Assembly: GCA_945873675.1 (NCBI GenBank)
Contig: CAMCEP010000107.1
Location: 1-8,518 of the forward strand
Reading direction: 5' to 3'
Source: Asaia bogorensis
GTDB lineage: Bacteria > Pseudomonadota > Alphaproteobacteria > Acetobacterales > Acetobacteraceae
Length of the DNA: 8,518 nucleotides
Shown here: piece after piece, positions 5,856-8,518 of the stretch
How the letters are laid out: every line of letters begins with the position of its first letter
Numbering within the stretch: the stretch's first letter is position 1
The notes under the pieces: model-generated
Database searches by the model: none
What the model was told of the DNA's origin: nothing
Seen by the model: only the letters and a program-made list of their open reading frames with translations
Position numbers and translations under genes: made by a program

Positions 5856-6919
5856 CTCAACCCCAACCTTTGCGGCTGGATGATTATGATTTCATCCTGC
5901 CTGAACATCTGATCGCGCAGGCGCCCATCCGCCCGCGCGATGCCGCGCGCATGCTGGTGGTGCGCCCGGATGGCCTGGAACATTGCGGCGTGCGCGATCT
6001 GCCCGCTTTGCTTGGCCCCGGCGATGTCATGGTGGTGAATGATACGCGCGTGATCCCCGCGCGGCTTCATGCAAGGCGCGGCCAGGCGCGGGTTGAAATC
6101 ATGCTGAATCGGCATGAGGAAGCGGGCATTTGGCATGCGCTGATCCGCAATGCGCGTCGCCTCAAGGCCGGGGATGAGATCGCAATTGAAGGCGCTGAGG
6201 AATGCACGGCGCGCGTGCTGGATGATCCCGAAGGCGGTGCTGTGCGGCTTGATTTCGGCCCGAATCAGGCGCGGCTCGCGGCCGCTTTGGAAAAGGCCGG
6301 CGAGGTCCCCCTGCCGCCCTACATCAGCCGCCCCGAAGGCCCGACCGCTGAAGATACCAGCGATTACCAAACCATCTTCGCCCGCCATCCCGGCGCTGTC
6401 GCCGCACCAACCGCCAGCCTGCATTTCACCGAAGCCCTGCTGCAAACCCTTGATGCGCGCGGCGTGGCGCGCGTGACGGTCACGCTGCATGTCGGCGCCG
6501 GCACCTTCCTGCCGGTGCGTACCGATGATGTGCGGGCGCATAAGCTGCATGAGGAATGGGGCGAAATCGCCCCAGAGGCCGCCTCGCAATTGAATGCCGC
6601 GCGCGCGGCAGGCGGGCGCATCATTGCCATCGGCACAACGGCCTTGCGGCTTTTGGAAAGCGCGGCGCAGGCGGATGGCAGCATTGCGCCCTTTCGCGGC
6701 CTGACGGATTTGTATCTGTTGCCGGGGCATGAATTCCGCAGCGCCGATGCGCTGATGACGAATTTTCACCTGCCGCGCAGCACGCTGTTCATGCTGGTTT
6801 GCGCCTTTGCCGGTGATCAGCGCATGCGCAACGCGTATAACCACGCCATCGCGCAAAACTATCGCTTCTATTCCTACGGCGATTCATCACTGCTGTTCCG
6901 CGCGGAAGATACGCCATGA
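5849..6919 (+). CDS. queA: S-adenosylmethionine:tRNA ribosyltransferase-isomerase (QueA), 356 aa
   Basis: Transfers and rearranges the ribosyl group of SAM onto preQ1 at tRNA position 34, giving epoxyqueuosine; cytosolic. Family motifs appear in order throughout: LDDYDFILPEHLIAQ near the N-terminus, VVNDTRVIPARL (62-73), LPPYISRP, YQTIFA, AVAAPTASLHF (183-193), VTLHVGAGTFLPVR, IGTTALRLLE, TNFHLPRSTLFML (from 304) and NYRFYSYGDSSLL. Small departures are Ser190 where TAGLHF is usual and GDSS where GDAM is common. The start is uncertain: GTG 5849 lies in an inverted repeat without a clear Shine-Dalgarno, while TTG 5870 would give a product starting (M)RLDDYDF, which matches the family N-terminus better but also lacks a clear site. 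No ATG precedes residue 35. The frame is the same as the upstream receptor gene, with open codons between its TAA and the GTG. The TGA overlaps the tgt start (ATGA), making a coupled queA-tgt-queF operon. Confidence 0.95.
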   Translation: MLAQPQPLRLDDYDFILPEHLIAQAPIRPRDAARMLVVRPDGLEHCGVRDLPALLGPGDVMVVNDTRVIPARLHARRGQARVEIMLNRHEEAGIWHALIRNARRLKAGDEIAIEGAEECTARVLDDPEGGAVRLDFGPNQARLAAALEKAGEVPLPPYISRPEGPTAEDTSDYQTIFARHPGAVAAPTASLHFTEALLQTLDARGVARVTVTLHVGAGTFLPVRTDDVRAHKLHEEWGEIAPEAASQLNAARAAGGRIIAIGTTALRLLESAAQADGSIAPFRGLTDLYLLPGHEFRSADALMTNFHLPRSTLFMLVCAFAGDQRMRNAYNHAIAQNYRFYSYGDSSLLFRAEDTP

Positions 6920-8040
6920 CGCTTTCCTGGCAGCACGAGGCCCAAGACGGCGCGGCGCGCGCGGGCGTATTGCACACCGCCCATGGTGAAGTGCCAACGC
7001 CCGTTTTCATGCCGGTTGGCACCGCCGGTACGGTAAAGGCCATGACGGCGGATGCGGTGCGCGCCACGGGTGCGCGCATGGTGCTCGGCAATACCTATCA
7101 CCTCATGCTGCGACCTGGCGCTGAACGCATCGCGCGGCTGGGCGGCCTGCATCGCTTCATGGATTGGCACGGGCCGATCCTGACGGATTCAGGCGGCTTT
7201 CAGGTCATGTCACTTTCTGGTTTGCGCAAGATGGATGCGGATGGCGTCACCTTCCAAAGCCATGTGGATGGATCACGCCATCGCCTGACACCGGAACGCA
7301 GCGTGGAAATCCAGCATCTGCTCGGCGCTGATGTGACCATGTGCTTTGACGAATGCACGCCCTTTCCCGCGACGCATGAACAGGCCGCCACATCCATGCG
7401 GCTTTCCATGCGATGGGCGGCGCGCAGCCGCGCAGCCTTTGTGCCGAGGCCCGGCCACGGCTTATTTGGCATTGTCCAAGGCGGTGTTTTTCCTGATCTG
7501 CGCGCGGAGAGTGTCACCGCACTCACCAATATTGGCTTTGAAGGCTATGCGGTTGGCGGGCTTGCCGTGGGTGAAGGCCAAGAAGCCATGTTCACCACGC
7601 TGGAATGCACCACGCCGCTGCTGCCCACAGACAAGCCGCGCTATCTGATGGGCGTTGGCACCCCTTCTGATCTGATTGGCGCGGTGCGCCGCGGCATAGA
7701 CATGTTCGATTGCGTCATGCCCACACGTTCGGGCCGAACCGGCCGCGCCTATACGCGGGGCGGCGTGATCAATATCCGCAATGCCCGCCATGCCGAAGAT
7801 AACCGCCCGCTTGACCCTGCCTGCGCTTGCCCCGCTTGTAGGGGCCATTCGCGTGCCTATCTGCATCATCTGTTTAAGGCGAATGAAATGCTGGGGCCCA
7901 TGCTGCTGACGTGGCACAATATCCAATACTACCAGGACCTGATGGCGGAACTGCGCGCTGGTATCCTGGCGGGTGATCTCGCCGGCACCGCCGCACGCAT
8001 TGAAGCCGGCTGGCAGGCGGAAAAGGAAAATGCAGCATGA
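6916..8040 (+). CDS. tgt: tRNA-guanine transglycosylase (Tgt), 374 aa
   Basis: Exchanges guanine 34 for preQ1 in the anticodon of tRNAs for Asn, Asp, His and Tyr, the committed tRNA step of queuosine formation; a soluble TIM-barrel enzyme. Seen directly: VGTAGTVKAMT, GNTYHLMLRPG (58-68), LTDSGGFQVMSL with catalytic Asp91, FGIVQGG, GGLAVGE, YLMGVGTP, and MFDCVMPTRSGRTG with the nucleophile Asp265. The zinc site is Cys303, Cys305, Cys308 (CACPAC) plus His334 (LTWHNIQYY), with the same spacing as I recall for the E. coli and Zymomonas enzymes. The barrel and zinc subdomain are complete, so it should be active and bacterial-type (preQ1) rather than archaeal. ATG 6916 overlaps the queA stop by 4 nt with GGAAG (6904-6908) 7 nt upstream; its own TGA overlaps the queF start. 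Nothing unusual. Confidence 0.97.
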   Translation: MTLSWQHEAQDGAARAGVLHTAHGEVPTPVFMPVGTAGTVKAMTADAVRATGARMVLGNTYHLMLRPGAERIARLGGLHRFMDWHGPILTDSGGFQVMSLSGLRKMDADGVTFQSHVDGSRHRLTPERSVEIQHLLGADVTMCFDECTPFPATHEQAATSMRLSMRWAARSRAAFVPRPGHGLFGIVQGGVFPDLRAESVTALTNIGFEGYAVGGLAVGEGQEAMFTTLECTTPLLPTDKPRYLMGVGTPSDLIGAVRRGIDMFDCVMPTRSGRTGRAYTRGGVINIRNARHAEDNRPLDPACACPACRGHSRAYLHHLFKANEMLGPMLLTWHNIQYYQDLMAELRAGILAGDLAGTAARIEAGWQAEKENAA

Positions 8041-8495
8041 GCGATCTTTCGCAACTTTCGCAGCTTGGCCAGACCACTCAGCAACCGCAAAGCCCGGAAC
8101 AAGCGGTGCTGGAACGGGTCGGCAATCCGCATCCTGGCCTGCGCTATTGCATCCGTTTTACCGCGCCGGAATTCACCTCACTCTGCCCGCTAACAGGTCA
8201 GCCGGATTTCGCACATCTGGTGATTGATTACGTGCCGGATGCCTGGATTGTGGAAAGCAAATCACTCAAGCTCTACCTTGCTTCCTTTCGCAATCACGGG
8301 GCGTTCCATGAAGCCTGTACGCTGGACATCGCGCAGCGCCTGATGGGCTTGCTGACGCCGCATTGGCTGCGCATCGGTGGCTATTGGTATCCGCGCGGCG
8401 GCATCCCCATTGATGTCTTCTGGCAAAGCGGCGCGCCGCCGGAAGCGGTTTGGATTCCGGCGCAGGAAGTGCAGCCCTATCGTGGGCGCGGCTGA
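8037..8495 (+). CDS. queF: NADPH-dependent 7-cyano-7-deazaguanine reductase (QueF, unimodular type), 152 aa
   Basis: Reduces the nitrile of preQ0 to the aminomethyl group of preQ1, using NADPH; cytosolic, T-fold family. The catalytic Cys50 (FTSLCPLTGQPD) forms the thioimide with substrate and Asp57 is the proton donor seven residues on; the QueF signature ESKSLKLY (73-80), SFRNHGAFHE with His91-Glu92, and a C-terminal GGIPIDVFW segment are present. At 152 residues it is the short, unimodular (Bacillus-like) type rather than the two-domain E. coli type. The first 20 residues are Ser/Gln-rich and include the 8-bp direct repeat CTTTCGCA (8046-8053 and 8055-8062), probably a local duplication that lengthens a disordered tail. 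ATG 8037 overlaps the tgt TGA, with AAGGA (8023-8027) 9 nt upstream. It makes the substrate used by the tgt product next door. Only 23 nt follow its stop, with no supported feature. Confidence 0.97.
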   Translation: MSDLSQLSQLGQTTQQPQSPEQAVLERVGNPHPGLRYCIRFTAPEFTSLCPLTGQPDFAHLVIDYVPDAWIVESKSLKLYLASFRNHGAFHEACTLDIAQRLMGLLTPHWLRIGGYWYPRGGIPIDVFWQSGAPPEAVWIPAQEVQPYRGRG

Positions 8496-8518
8496 CACCA
8501 TAAGGGCAGAGGCGCAAC

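Noticed and set aside
5468..6856. Long minus-strand frame (462 codons) antisense to queA and the end of the receptor gene
   Set aside because: Rich in Arg, His, Gln and Ala with no family motif; queA is unmistakable on the other strand. Long antisense frames are expected from GC-biased codon positions.

Overview
The window is GC-rich, densely coding bacterial chromosome. Gene content, codon use and protein style (a Bug-type solute receptor, an M20 amidohydrolase, a TPP/hydroxyacyl-CoA-dehydrogenase/SDR operon and a queA-tgt-queF operon) suggest an alphaproteobacterium, perhaps an Acetobacteraceae/Roseomonas-like organism. The lineage is inferred from style, not from a marker gene. I see no rRNA, tRNA, CRISPR array, insertion sequence or phage gene.

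Layout. (1) Positions 1-989, minus: most of an M20-family N-carbamoyl-amino-acid hydrolase/allantoate amidohydrolase-like enzyme whose C-terminus runs off the left edge. (2) Positions 990-1149: a relatively AT-rich divergent spacer with an imperfect inverted repeat. (3) Positions 1150-1365, plus: a small unrecognised ORF of 71 codons with a good ribosome binding site. (4) Positions 1376-4778, minus: a tightly packed three-gene operon read as TPP-dependent enzyme, then 3-hydroxyacyl-CoA-dehydrogenase-like protein, then SDR oxidoreductase, with a 2-nt gap and a 4-nt overlap. (5) Positions 4779-4855: a 77-nt divergent spacer with two mutually exclusive hairpins, one of which covers part of the next Shine-Dalgarno. 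(6) Positions 4856-5788, plus: a secreted Bug-family (TctC-like) solute-binding protein. (7) Positions 5789-5848: a spacer with a perfect 13-bp inverted repeat that reaches into the queA start. (8) Positions 5849-8495, plus: queA, tgt and queF, each pair overlapping by ATGA.

The right half is a queuosine operon. QueF reduces preQ0 to preQ1, Tgt exchanges preQ1 for guanine 34 in GUN-anticodon tRNAs, and QueA adds the ribosyl-derived epoxycyclopentanediol moiety from SAM. The left half looks like a catabolic locus for an unidentified carboxylate: a periplasmic receptor would capture the substrate, and the divergent TPP enzyme plus two NAD(P)-dependent dehydrogenases would process it. This assignment rests on gene arrangement and family membership only. 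The best leads are that unassigned module, its dehydrogenase with an altered catalytic motif, the two hairpin-bearing spacers, and the small orphan ORF.
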